Virus record (IMG/VR): IMGVR_UViG_3300050125_000005
Coordinates: 1 to 30,377 of that record
Strand: one strand, 5' to 3'
DNA: 30,377 bases
From: a virus
Part shown: positions 5,213 to 12,307 of the stretch, piece by piece
Layout of the letters: every line of letters starts with the position of its first letter
How positions within the stretch are numbered: position 1 is the first letter of the stretch
The notes under the pieces: generated by a model
Databases searched by the model: none
The model's input: the letters and a program-made list of their open reading frames with translations, nothing else
Told to the model about the DNA's origin: nothing
Program-made: the position numbers and the translations under genes

Positions 5213-7393
5213 ATGCTCACCACGTTTCGCCGATGGCTAGCGGCTAAGCTCGCCCCGAATCCCGGTCCGCCCGCCCCCGTGGCCGCAAAACCACGCAAAC
5301 AGCTTGCCATGCGTAAGCTGCTCGCCGAGGCGCTATCCCTGCCGGCGGTCGATAACCCCTATCAGCGAACGCGTGCGAGCGCTGAATACCGCGCGTTCCC
5401 CGAGCTCCCGCCGGGCGTGCTGCCCTCCCCGACCACGTTCGCCATGGACACCGTCTGCCCGGGCGAGGCGAAACGGCCAGCGCTCGCGCTCGATAATGCC
5501 GCTTGGGGTTTCGGCGGGGTCGGGCTGAACAGCGGGTATGGCGGGGGTCTATGGTTCCCGGGGTATCCGTATCTCGCCGAGCTAACCCAAATCAGCGAAT
5601 ACCGCGAACCGTGCGAGACGATCGCCACGGAAATGACGCGTAAATGGTTCGAACTGCAGTCGAAGTCCGGCGGCGACAAGTCCGAGGAAATCGCGCAAAT
5701 TATGGCGGAATGCGAGCGACTGAACGTACGGGCACACTTCTATCGCTGTTTTCTGCTCGACAGCGAATTCGGGCGCGGTCAGATATACCTGAATATCGCC
5801 GACGCGGACGAACAGAAACGACAGCTGCCGCTCGAGATTACCCCCGAGGGAATACCCGTCGGCAGCCTGAAATCGATTCAGTCAATTGAGCCGTACTGGT
5901 CCACGCCCTATTCGTGGAATTCACAGTACCCCGAGCGCGATGATTTCTACCGGCCTACGTCCTGGTACATCATGGGGCGCAAGACGCACGCTACGCGGCT
6001 GCTTACGTTCATAGGGCGCGAAGTCCCGGACTTGCTCAAGCCGGCATACAACTTTGGCGGCATCTCGCTAATCCAGCTTGGCGAAATGTCCGTTAATATG
6101 TGGCTACGCACGCGCAAGGCTGTCAACGACCTAATCAATAACTTCTCGGTTCCCGTGCTGGCGACGAATCTGAATGCCACATTGGAAGACGGTTCGCCCG
6201 AGCCCGGCGGGCTGCTCGCGCGACTGCAGGTATTTACGCTGACGCGCAATAACCAGGCAATCGCCGCGATTCAGAAGGACGACGAGGAAATCAGTTTCGC
6301 CGAAGCGACGCTAGCGGGCCTCGATAAGTTGCAGGCGCAGTCACAAGAGCACATGGCGGCCGTGTGGGGTATCCCCCTTGTGAAACTCACGGGTATCACG
6401 CCGAGCGGATTGAACGCCTCGAGCGAGGGAGAAATCACGGTATGGTACGACCGAATCGGCTCGATGCAAGTGAGACTCAGCGAGCCTAACCTAAAAATGC
6501 TGCTCAACGCCGTACAGTGCTCGCTGTTCGGCAAAATCGACGATGATCTAGTAATCCATTGGGTCACGCTGGACGAACCGACACAGAAGGAACTGAGCGA
6601 AATCCGTAAGTCTGACGCCGACATGGACGCGGGATATATCAATGCGAGCGTCATATCGCCTGACGAGGCGCGCGTGCGGCTGCAGTCCGACCCGGATAGC
6701 GGATACTCGAACCTGACCGGACCGGCACCTGAGCCTGAGCAAGAGTTAGATGAAAATGGCAATCCCGTGACGGGCATCACAGGAAATCCGCCTGAATCCG
6801 ACGATAATGCTGACGCCGACCAAGACGGCGGCGAGCTAGCAGGATTCAGTATGGACGCAGCGCAGTTTGAGGAAAACAAGCATCCGCGCGGGCAGGGCGG
6901 CCAGTTTGGCAGCGGCGGCCACGCGGCGACAGGCAATAACAAAGCTGACCGCGCCGAGACGCAAGTCACGGTCCATAAGGAGTATAAATTTGCCGGGCAG
7001 CCCGACGACGAAGGCCACAAAGACCCCGTCAGCAAGCTGGACCCGGCGAAGATTAAGGCCGCGCAGGCGCACAGCGAAAAAGTTGCAGGCATGATGGGGA
7101 AGGGCGCCGAGGGCGAGAAACCGACGCCTAAATCGCATCATGAACCGCAGAAGGCGAAAGCAGCTAGCGAGCAGTCCCCGCGTGCCGCGCAGGGCGGCGT
7201 ATCTAAAGCGCCGTTCGTCAACCAGTTCATGAGCGGCCACAAAAACCGCGAGGACGACATGAATCGATTGTCCGCGCTGCCTGTCGAAAAGCTACAAAAA
7301 GCGCTCCAATTGCTTACCGCGAATAAGGTAAACGACGAGGACGCGAAGTACATGAAAGAACTAATCCGCGACCTTTTGAAGGCTAGCAAATGA
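5213..7393 (+). CDS. portal protein, DUF1073 type, with long C-terminal extension
   Basis: About 726 residues from ATG 5213; the frame is open to a TTG at 5069 but the extra N-terminus is low-quality and overlaps the regulatory region. The portal is the dodecameric ring at one capsid vertex through which the terminase drives DNA. Family signature: an N-terminal segment with PGYPYLAELTQISEYR, and near residues 395-415 the strongly conserved GITPSGLNASSEGE. Portals of this type usually end around 450-500 residues. Here a further ~200 follow, with an acidic linker, the motif HPRGQGGQFGSGG near 557, and lysine- and alanine-rich helices to the end. The HPR-GQF-type motif is seen in phage portal/MuF/protease proteins, so the tail probably serves in prohead assembly. 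Confidence 0.88.
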   Translation: MLTTFRRWLAAKLAPNPGPPAPVAAKPRKQLAMRKLLAEALSLPAVDNPYQRTRASAEYRAFPELPPGVLPSPTTFAMDTVCPGEAKRPALALDNAAWGFGGVGLNSGYGGGLWFPGYPYLAELTQISEYREPCETIATEMTRKWFELQSKSGGDKSEEIAQIMAECERLNVRAHFYRCFLLDSEFGRGQIYLNIADADEQKRQLPLEITPEGIPVGSLKSIQSIEPYWSTPYSWNSQYPERDDFYRPTSWYIMGRKTHATRLLTFIGREVPDLLKPAYNFGGISLIQLGEMSVNMWLRTRKAVNDLINNFSVPVLATNLNATLEDGSPEPGGLLARLQVFTLTRNNQAIAAIQKDDEEISFAEATLAGLDKLQAQSQEHMAAVWGIPLVKLTGITPSGLNASSEGEITVWYDRIGSMQVRLSEPNLKMLLNAVQCSLFGKIDDDLVIHWVTLDEPTQKELSEIRKSDADMDAGYINASVISPDEARVRLQSDPDSGYSNLTGPAPEPEQELDENGNPVTGITGNPPESDDNADADQDGGELAGFSMDAAQFEENKHPRGQGGQFGSGGHAATGNNKADRAETQVTVHKEYKFAGQPDDEGHKDPVSKLDPAKIKAAQAHSEKVAGMMGKGAEGEKPTPKSHHEPQKAKAASEQSPRAAQGGVSKAPFVNQFMSGHKNREDDMNRLSALPVEKLQKALQLLTANKVNDEDAKYMKELIRDLLKASK

Positions 7394-7536
7394 ACATAAC
7401 ACCTAAAATTCAAGCATATGCGCGCGGGTACGCCGACGGCGTGAACGGCAAGGATTCGCCGCCGTATCACCAGATTGACGAGGCCGCGTTGTGCGCAGCA
7501 TACGAGCAAGGCCGGCAGGATGGCGCCGCGGCGTGA
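7390..7536 (+). CDS. small hypothetical protein (48 aa)
   Basis: Forty-eight residues, ATGA-coupled to the portal stop and GTGA-coupled to the next gene. Sequence features: two GxxDG turns (GYADGVNGKD and EQGRQDGAAA) around a PPYHQIDEAAL segment, a style common in small phage proteins that repeat a Y-x-x-G-x-x-D-G unit. No function assigned. Confidence 0.6.
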   Translation: MNITPKIQAYARGYADGVNGKDSPPYHQIDEAALCAAYEQGRQDGAAA

Positions 7537-7640
7537 CGCGCCCTGATGCGTTGCAAGCCGGATGGTTTATCGCGGCGTATCTGTTCGGCGCGCTAAGCGG
7601 CGTCGCGCTGCTTGTGGCGTGGGCTAAACACCGCAGTTGA
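7533..7640 (+). CDS. single-span membrane microprotein (35 aa)
   Basis: GTG start overlapping the previous stop as GTGA. A hydrophobic helix at residues 10-29 (AGWFIAAYLFGALSGVALLV) is followed by a short basic tail (AWAKHRS), so the C-terminus should be cytoplasmic. Function unknown; another of the single-span microproteins clustered between 3.5 and 7.7 kb. Confidence 0.5.
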   Translation: MTRPDALQAGWFIAAYLFGALSGVALLVAWAKHRS

Positions 7641-7661
7641 CAGCGACGTGAGACGTATCGG

Positions 7662-7823
7662 ATGCGATTGAAAAAGCAGTCTATGCGCGAAGTCCGCGAC
7701 GCGGGCATGCGCGACCGAGAGCCGACGGGGCCTGCCGCGCCTACGAACGCGGAGAGCAAGAACGCCGTCGCGGGACACGGTAACCCGCGCTATTACCGCG
7801 GCGCATTAATTAAACCAAAGTAG
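7662..7823 (+). CDS. small basic hypothetical protein (53 aa)
   Basis: Fifty-three residues, Arg/Lys-rich (MRLKKQSMREVRDAGMRDRE) with a C-terminus GNPRYYRGALIKPK. No strong RBS and no coupling (21-bp gap upstream). The stop codon TAG is part of the AGGAG that serves the next gene. The type resembles small virion-associated basic proteins but nothing identifies it. Confidence 0.45.
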   Translation: MRLKKQSMREVRDAGMRDREPTGPAAPTNAESKNAVAGHGNPRYYRGALIKPK

Positions 7824-7834
7824 GAGAATTGAAC

Positions 7835-8143
7835 TTGACTAAAGCGAAAGGTAAGACGATTGCAGATTTGCGCGCGGTTCACGACAAAACCGTAGTTGTC
7901 CCGAACCGTATTCGGGCCGCGCTTGCCGCGCTCGCCGCATCGTCCGACACTTGGGCGTACGAGCAAGATTTTATCAGACTGTCAAAACCTCCGATTGCCT
8001 GCATGGACATATCGCGATATCGTGATCAGTTTACGGATTTTTGGGCTGATACTCCCGGCACGAATGGTAAATCTAGCGCCCGTCGTGTATGGTTTGCTTC
8101 CAAGAAACTCGCGGACGAATGGAAGGAAACTATCGGTGGCTAA
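7835..8143 (+). CDS. conserved-looking hypothetical protein before metallophosphoesterase (102 aa)
   Basis: I choose the TTG at 7835 because AGGAG (7822-7826) is eight bases away; the TTG at 7829 would leave only two. Residues 1-50 hold KGKTIADLRAVHDKTVVVPNRI, a short helix-loop reminiscent of DNA-binding proteins, and the C-terminal third (SARRVWFASKKLADEWKETIGG) reads as an Arg/Lys-rich helical end. The stop overlaps the start of the metallophosphoesterase gene, so the two are co-translated. Function unknown. Confidence 0.6.
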   Translation: MTKAKGKTIADLRAVHDKTVVVPNRIRAALAALAASSDTWAYEQDFIRLSKPPIACMDISRYRDQFTDFWADTPGTNGKSSARRVWFASKKLADEWKETIGG

Positions 8144-9209
8144 ATCACTTTCGGACCTTAAGCGGGCGCACGACCCCGCGACAATCATCGCCGACCTACG
8201 CTGTCAACTCGAGGAAGCGCGTACAGAGAGGGACAGCGCCGCGCTGTTGCGCGAATACGTGGGTACGGCCAAATTAGCAGTCAACGAACTGCAATTGCCG
8301 AAATGGGTTTTTATGCCGAAAAAGGCTAAGGCGCCCGGCGCGCCGAAGCTTATGCTAAGCGACCTGCATTGGGGCGAGCAAGTTCGCGCCTCGCAGATTG
8401 GCGGCGTGAATTCGTACAATCTTGCGATTGCGCACCGTCGTTTCCGCCAAGTAATCGAGACGACCATCGCGCTTTGCAAGATTCTCGACCCGTCAATGTC
8501 GTATCCCGGCATCTGTATGCCGCTTGGCGGAGACATGGTTTCGGGCAATATACACGACGAACTTGCGGCGACGAACGAACTAAACACAATGCCCACGCTC
8601 ATGGACTTGTACCGCGTGCTCGTGCCGGCAATCTCCCTCATGGCCGACACGTTCAGCCATGTATTTCTCCCCTGCGTGAGCGGAAACCATGACCGCGATA
8701 CTAAAAAGATTTGGAGCAAAGACCGCAATCACACTTCGTTCGGATGGTTGCTCTATCAGTTTCTTGCGGCGCATTTCGAGGCAGACAAGCGTGTTACGTT
8801 CTATATTCCCGACGGTTCTGACGCGTTGTATCGAATCTATGGTACGCGCTACTTACTTACTCACGGCGACCAGTTCCGTGGCGGCGATGGTATTATTGGT
8901 CCGCTTGGACCCGTGACGCGCGGCGAGCAGAAGAAAAATACGCGTAACGCCGCGGTCGGACAAGATTATGACGTGATGGAATTTGGACACTTTCATAAGC
9001 GCATGCTGACGGCACGACTACGCGGGAACGGATCGCTCAAGGGATACGACGAGTATGCCGCCGATAATAATTTTGGGTTTGAGCCGCCGTCTCAAAATTT
9101 TTGGATGACTCATCCTGACCACGGGATTACATTCGACGCCCCTGTATATGCCGATATCGTGACGAAACAAGCGAAATCCACGGCGTGGGTGTCGGTGCCG
9201 GGTAAATGA
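8136..9209 (+). CDS. calcineurin-like metallophosphoesterase
   Basis: 357 residues from GTG 8136 (GGAAGG ten bases upstream). The five metal-binding blocks of the calcineurin-like superfamily are all present and in order: D76-x-H78 (DLHWGE), G-D133 (GGDMVSG), G-N184-H185-D186, H243 (LTHGD) and G-H285-x-H287. The protein is therefore likely an active di-metal phosphoesterase. The substrate is not indicated; phage relatives include nucleases, phosphodiesterases and nucleotide phosphatases. It sits with a dNTP diphosphohydrolase-like gene, with which it is coupled (ATGA), so a joint role in nucleotide or DNA processing is plausible inference. Confidence 0.9.
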   Translation: MAKSLSDLKRAHDPATIIADLRCQLEEARTERDSAALLREYVGTAKLAVNELQLPKWVFMPKKAKAPGAPKLMLSDLHWGEQVRASQIGGVNSYNLAIAHRRFRQVIETTIALCKILDPSMSYPGICMPLGGDMVSGNIHDELAATNELNTMPTLMDLYRVLVPAISLMADTFSHVFLPCVSGNHDRDTKKIWSKDRNHTSFGWLLYQFLAAHFEADKRVTFYIPDGSDALYRIYGTRYLLTHGDQFRGGDGIIGPLGPVTRGEQKKNTRNAAVGQDYDVMEFGHFHKRMLTARLRGNGSLKGYDEYAADNNFGFEPPSQNFWMTHPDHGITFDAPVYADIVTKQAKSTAWVSVPGK

Positions 9210-9595
9210 AATTAACTCTACCGACCGATAGCAACGACCGTAAAGACGTTCCGCTGCATAGCGGCTGCTACGCTTACTTTCCGGCGGCGCTCGCGGGCGT
9301 CGCGTGCCATTCAAAGCGCGGCAATGACAAGTACAATCCGGGCGAGCCGCTGCACCACGCGCGCGGTAAATCGATGGACCACGCGGACTGTATCGCGCGC
9401 CACAACATGGATATTGCTGACACGCTTGCAGCGCTAGACCGCGCCAAGACACCGTACCCGCCGTTACGGATTGAGGAATTGCTCGCCGAGGCTGACGCGC
9501 TGTGCTGGCGCTCGCTCGCGCTGTCGCAAGAAATTTACGAACGATTCGGAGGGGCGCCGCTCGCGCCCGCTGCCCGTGCCGCTCCTACGCGCTGA
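9206..9595 (+). CDS. dATP/dGTP diphosphohydrolase-like protein
   Basis: 129 residues. Residues 10-100 match by eye the phage family annotated as dATP/dGTP diphosphohydrolase domain: RKDVPLHSGCYAYFPAALA, then VACHSKRGNDKYNPGEPLHH, ARGKSMDHADCIARHNMD, and a last helix ending RSLALSQEIYERFG. Proteins of this kind hydrolyse purine dNTPs and are known from phages with altered nucleotide pools such as those replacing adenine with 2-aminoadenine. No purZ- or DatZ-like partner is visible in this window, so pool sanitation is the conservative reading. The C-terminal 12 residues are Ala/Pro-rich and overlap the MuF start. Confidence 0.7.
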   Translation: MKLTLPTDSNDRKDVPLHSGCYAYFPAALAGVACHSKRGNDKYNPGEPLHHARGKSMDHADCIARHNMDIADTLAALDRAKTPYPPLRIEELLAEADALCWRSLALSQEIYERFGGAPLAPAARAAPTR

Positions 9596-10478
9596 CCCGC
9601 CCGAGGGTTCGCGCAAGCCCGTAACGGTTCGCGCGATACATCCGAGCGCCGCGGTCCATGATTGGTATTACGCGGAGTTATACGCGCACGTCGCGCAGAT
9701 GCACGAGGAACTCGTACGCGGCGTGCTGTCGGTCTATGGCGCGCTCGAGCCGCAAGAGTTCGCCGTGGACGCACCCACGCGTAACCCGTCGCTCCTACTG
9801 CGCGCCGCGCTGCGAAAATGGGGCGGGCTGTGGGTGTCGAAATTCGACAAACTGAGTCTAGACCTAGGTAAGCGGTTCGCTAAAAAGTCATTCGGTATCA
9901 CGCAAACGCAGATGCGTGCCGCGTTCAAGGACGCCGGGTTCACTGTGAAATTCCAGCCGACGCCAGCCACGGCCGCCGCGTTTCAAGCCACGGTCGCTGA
10001 ACAGGTAAACCTTATCAAAAGCATTCCGGCTGAATACCTAAAGGCTGTCGAAACCAAGGTTTGGAATTCGGTAATGCACGGGCAGGACATGCACGCGCTA
10101 TCGCGAGATTTGCGTGAGACGTACGGCATTACCCGTGACCGTGCCGCGCTGATTGCCCGCGACCAGACGAACAAAGCGAAAGCCACGATTGAGCGCGCGC
10201 GCCGGCAGGAACTCGGGATTACTCACGCGATTTGGCAGCACAGCGCGGGCGGCAAGACGCCGCGCGCGACGCACGTCGCTATGAGCGGCAAAGCGTATTT
10301 AATCGCGCAGGGGTCGTGGGATAGCGCGGAGGGCGCGTACGTGTTGCCTGGTCAGCTGATAAATTGCCGCTGCAGTTCTAAGGCGATCATTCCGGCATTT
10401 GAAACGATTGAGCAAGCTACTGCAAAATCCCCGCGGAACACTCCGCTACTAAACGCGGCCCGTAATCGTGCCCGCTAA
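9576..10478 (+). CDS. MuF-like minor head protein (head morphogenesis)
   Basis: About 300 residues. The C-terminal half has the MuF/SPP1 gp7 signature: IARDQTNKAKATIERARRQE, a Trp near W-Q-H-S, R-x-x-H (RATHVAMSG), an acidic turn, and LPGQLINCRC near residue 265. Such proteins enter the prohead with the portal and act early in ejection or head maturation. The start is uncertain: GTG 9576 is the first plausible codon after the overlap with the preceding gene, with GGAGG far upstream at 9547. The last ~31 residues (AIIPAFETIEQ...) are duplicated, in different codons, beyond the downstream nuclease gene; the stop overlaps that gene's GTG. Confidence 0.88.
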   Translation: MPLLRADPPEGSRKPVTVRAIHPSAAVHDWYYAELYAHVAQMHEELVRGVLSVYGALEPQEFAVDAPTRNPSLLLRAALRKWGGLWVSKFDKLSLDLGKRFAKKSFGITQTQMRAAFKDAGFTVKFQPTPATAAAFQATVAEQVNLIKSIPAEYLKAVETKVWNSVMHGQDMHALSRDLRETYGITRDRAALIARDQTNKAKATIERARRQELGITHAIWQHSAGGKTPRATHVAMSGKAYLIAQGSWDSAEGAYVLPGQLINCRCSSKAIIPAFETIEQATAKSPRNTPLLNAARNRAR

Positions 10479-10920
10479 AACCCCGCCCGCGCGCCGTGCC
10501 GCGGTTGACAGGTTCAAAGCTAAATACCCTGAACGCGTCGCTGCGTCCCAAAAGAAAAGCCGTGCCGCGTGGAAATTACGTGACCCGGCCGGGTACGCGC
10601 GGTACCGCAAGGAAATGGACTTAAAGCGCAAAGGGCTGACCGTTGAGCAGTTCGACGCGATCATAGCCACGCAGGGCGGACGTTGCGCCATATGTAGCGA
10701 CCTATTCACCGACAGCGGTAAGGGCGTCCCGCACATCGACCACGACCACGAATGTTGTCCGGTCAATCGGGCATGCGAGAAATGTTTGCGCGGGCTGCTT
10801 TGCCATCACTGCAACATGGGGTTAGGCCGTTTTCGTGACAACCCCGTACTGTTGCGAGGCGCCGCGTTTTACCTTCTGAACCCGCCTCCGCACGTCGCGC
10901 GCCGTGATTCCAGCGTTTGA
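10468..10920 (+). CDS. endonuclease VII-like homing endonuclease
   Basis: 150 residues with the recombination endonuclease VII zinc/HNH fold: C73-x2-C76, the catalytic HIDHDH (89-94), a second cysteine pair in C112-x2-C115 preceded by RGLLC, and NxGLGRFRDNP. Free-standing proteins of this type are frequent homing nucleases in phages. The N-terminal 55 residues are basic and helical, likely DNA binding. Its GTG start lies within the last codons of the MuF gene and its stop lies inside a second, out-of-frame copy of the MuF C-terminus. That placement shows the gene was inserted into the MuF 3' end. Confidence 0.88.
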   Translation: MPAKTPPARRAAVDRFKAKYPERVAASQKKSRAAWKLRDPAGYARYRKEMDLKRKGLTVEQFDAIIATQGGRCAICSDLFTDSGKGVPHIDHDHECCPVNRACEKCLRGLLCHHCNMGLGRFRDNPVLLRGAAFYLLNPPPHVARRDSSV

Positions 10921-10996
10921 GACAATCGAACAGGCGCGGGCGAAATCGCCGCGCAATACTGAGTATTTAAACCAATCTAGGAGTAGAGCGAAATGA
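10898..10996 (+). pseudogene. displaced remnant of the MuF C-terminus
   Basis: Read in the frame ending at TGA 10994-10996 this stretch gives RAVIPAFETIEQ followed by A-R-AKSPRNT and ...SRSRAK. It aligns without gaps to the final 31 residues of MuF, 23 identical, yet 17 of those 23 residues use a different codon. There is no start codon with an RBS and no full gene. The stop overlaps the ATG of a following 14-codon ORF as ATGA, the coupling style of native genes here, so this is probably the original MuF end. Confidence 0.8.
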
Positions 10997-11037
10997 ACGA
11001 ACAGACGTATGATGAATTGTTGCGCCAGCAGGCATAA
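10993..11037 (+). CDS. 14-aa peptide ORF, possible truncated gene
   Basis: ATG overlaps the stop of the MuF remnant (ATGA) and the frame gives MNEQTYDELLRQQA then TAA. Too short to support as a functional gene. It may be the start of a gene truncated by the nuclease insertion or a leftover coupled start. Noted because it marks the ancestral gene boundary. Confidence 0.2.
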   Translation: MNEQTYDELLRQQA

Positions 11038-11062
11038 AGGTGTACTGTCTGTGAGGTAAACC

Positions 11063-11079
11063 CCTACCAGGGAGGTAGG
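11063..11079 (+). promoter_or_regulatory. hairpin overlapping the Shine-Dalgarno of the next gene
   Basis: CCTACC (11063-11068), loop aggga, GGTAGG (11074-11079): a perfect 6-bp stem. The Shine-Dalgarno GGAGG (11071-11075), nine bases before the GTG at 11085, lies half in the loop and half in the stem, so folding could limit initiation. Confidence 0.4.
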
Positions 11080-11084
11080 CCCTC

Positions 11085-11462
11085 GTGGCTAGCTCTATTA
11101 GTCTAGTAACCTCGTTAACGTCCCGCAACTTCGCGCGGTCCGGCCCGACTATCGGTTTCCAGACGTCGACGGCATCTGTACGTGCGTTGCTCCCTGTCGC
11201 CACTATCCCGTGGCTATTCACGACACAGCTTCGTATCATTAATTTCTCGGACGAATTCGCCTACATCGAATTCGGCGACGCATCCGTTGTCGCTACGCCA
11301 TGGACCGGCCCGCCTCCGCTGACGTGCAGTTACCCAATGCTGCCTAACTCAGTGACTGTCGTGAACGCTCCCGTTAGCACCAGCCTGTATATCGCGTGCG
11401 TGCTGTGGCAAGGGAACGGCGGCCTGTATGTGACGCCGGGGCTTGGCGATTTGATGGGATAG
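11085..11462 (+). CDS. hypothetical virion-type protein (125 aa)
   Basis: GTG start with GGAGG at nine bases. A soluble, beta-rich protein: ASSISLVTSLTSRNF, then strands such as QLRIINFSDEFAYIEFGD and SLYIACVLWQGNGGLYVTPG near the end. Ser/Thr- and aromatic-rich strands separated by Pro/Gly turns look like a small head or head-surface protein. It lies between MuF and the prohead protease, where phages often code small capsid accessories. I do not recognise the family. Confidence 0.65.
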   Translation: MASSISLVTSLTSRNFARSGPTIGFQTSTASVRALLPVATIPWLFTTQLRIINFSDEFAYIEFGDASVVATPWTGPPPLTCSYPMLPNSVTVVNAPVSTSLYIACVLWQGNGGLYVTPGLGDLMG

Positions 11463-11480
11463 GGTCGGTTCGGGCATAAT
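11451..11480 (+). promoter_or_regulatory. candidate promoter for the protease gene, possibly leaderless
   Basis: TTGATG (11451-11456), 18 bp, CATAAT (11475-11480) match four and five of six consensus bases. Only six bases separate the -10 from the ATG at 11487, which would place transcription start on or next to the start codon. No Shine-Dalgarno is present, consistent with a leaderless message. Confidence 0.4.
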
Positions 11481-11486
11481 CACGGG

Positions 11487-12224
11487 ATGCCCCTAGAATC
11501 TGGTAAATCAAAGTCCGCGTTTTCCCATAACGTAGCGGCTGAGAAAAACGCCGGCAAGCCGACCAAGCAAGCCGTTGCTATCGCGTATGCGAAGAAACGC
11601 GGCGACGCCGAGCTCGAGGCTGACGACGAGGACTGCGCGCTCGAGGCTGACGACGAAGACTGCTCGCTCGGGCCGGACGATCCGGTAGCCGCCAAGGATT
11701 TCGCGTTAGACCGCGCCATGCATCGTATGGATGTGGACGGCCATTTACATATCGAGGGCGCGAACATCTCGAAAGCGATGGTCTGCCCTTACCTCGGCTC
11801 TGAAATACCGAACTCGGCGGAATTACGGCTCGACCCGTCAAAAATTTACATGCTTTACCGCGACGCCGCGGAGCTCGAGGCGGCGGCCGCCACGTACGAA
11901 AATAAGCCGCTCATGGCGGACCATATCGCCGTGAGCGCGGAGCAGCCGTACAAGCACTACGTCGCGGGCAGCGTGTCAAATATCCGGTTCCAATTCCCGT
12001 ATCTCAAAGCGGATATTGCCGTGTGGAACGCCGAGGATATACAGAAAATTCAGTCGGGAATACGCGAGGAAATATCTTGCGGGTACCGCTACCGCGCGGA
12101 CATGTCGCCAGGAGAATTCGAGGGGCAAAAATACGACGGCGTCATGCGTGAACTTGCGTGCAATCACATAGCGCTAGTTGAGGCGGGTCGCTGCGGCTCG
12201 GACGTGACGGCGGCGGCTACATGA
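11487..12224 (+). CDS. prohead protease, DUF2213 type
   Basis: 245 residues. After a basic N-terminal motif AFSHNVAAEKNAGKPTKQAVA (the K-AFS..GKP.KQAVAIAY type of phage proteins), the protease domain runs from about 75: DGHLHIEGANISKAMVCPYLG, ENKPLMADHIAVSA, VAGSVSN, then SCGYRYRADMSPGEFEG and CNHIALVEAGR. The family processes the scaffold and head proteins during capsid maturation; the conserved His in NHIALVE is a likely active-site residue. In related phages this domain is usually followed in the same polypeptide by a scaffold segment; here it stops and the scaffold is a separate gene 83 bp downstream. Residues 43-60 are a 9-residue tandem repeat. Confidence 0.85.
   Translation: MPLESGKSKSAFSHNVAAEKNAGKPTKQAVAIAYAKKRGDAELEADDEDCALEADDEDCSLGPDDPVAAKDFALDRAMHRMDVDGHLHIEGANISKAMVCPYLGSEIPNSAELRLDPSKIYMLYRDAAELEAAAATYENKPLMADHIAVSAEQPYKHYVAGSVSNIRFQFPYLKADIAVWNAEDIQKIQSGIREEISCGYRYRADMSPGEFEGQKYDGVMRELACNHIALVEAGRCGSDVTAAAT
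11613..11666 (+). repeat. 27-bp tandem duplication in the protease gene
   Basis: Two in-frame copies (11613-11639 and 11640-11666) encode LEADDEDC plus Ala or Ser. They differ at two bases only, so the duplication is recent relative to the rest. It lengthens an acidic, Cys-containing linker between the basic N-terminus and the protease domain. Confidence 0.85.
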
Positions 12225-12307
12225 GCGGCGTGTTGCAAACCGTTCCGTGCTTGACGTAATATGTCCAGCATTGAGACTTCCGTCACATTCTCTCAGGACA
12301 ACGAACC
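12225..12307. promoter_or_regulatory. intergenic between protease and scaffold
   Basis: Contains TTGACG (12251-12256) but no good -10 at 16-18 bp (GAGACT or AGACTT). A related half-palindrome tgaga-N6-TCACA (12272-12287) lies here, weaker than the sites before the portal and sheath genes. A 12-codon ORF from ATG 12222 to TAA 12260 is not called. AGGA nine bases before ATG 12308 serves the scaffold gene. Confidence 0.25.

Noticed and set aside
6271-7092. Leftward 273-aa ORF, Ser/Cys-rich
   Set aside because: Entirely antisense to the portal gene in a GC-rich frame; composition is a typical shadow and no RBS or neighbours support it.
8204-8728. Leftward 174-aa ORF
   Set aside because: Antisense to the metallophosphoesterase whose five motifs are intact.
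9471-9575. N-terminal extension of MuF from 9471
   Set aside because: Lies inside the dATP/dGTP hydrolase-like gene in another frame and is Arg/Cys-rich, as shadows are.
12251-12279. Sigma70 promoter for the scaffold gene
   Set aside because: TTGACG is good but no -10 with more than about two or three matches at 16-18 bp; kept only as a weak note.
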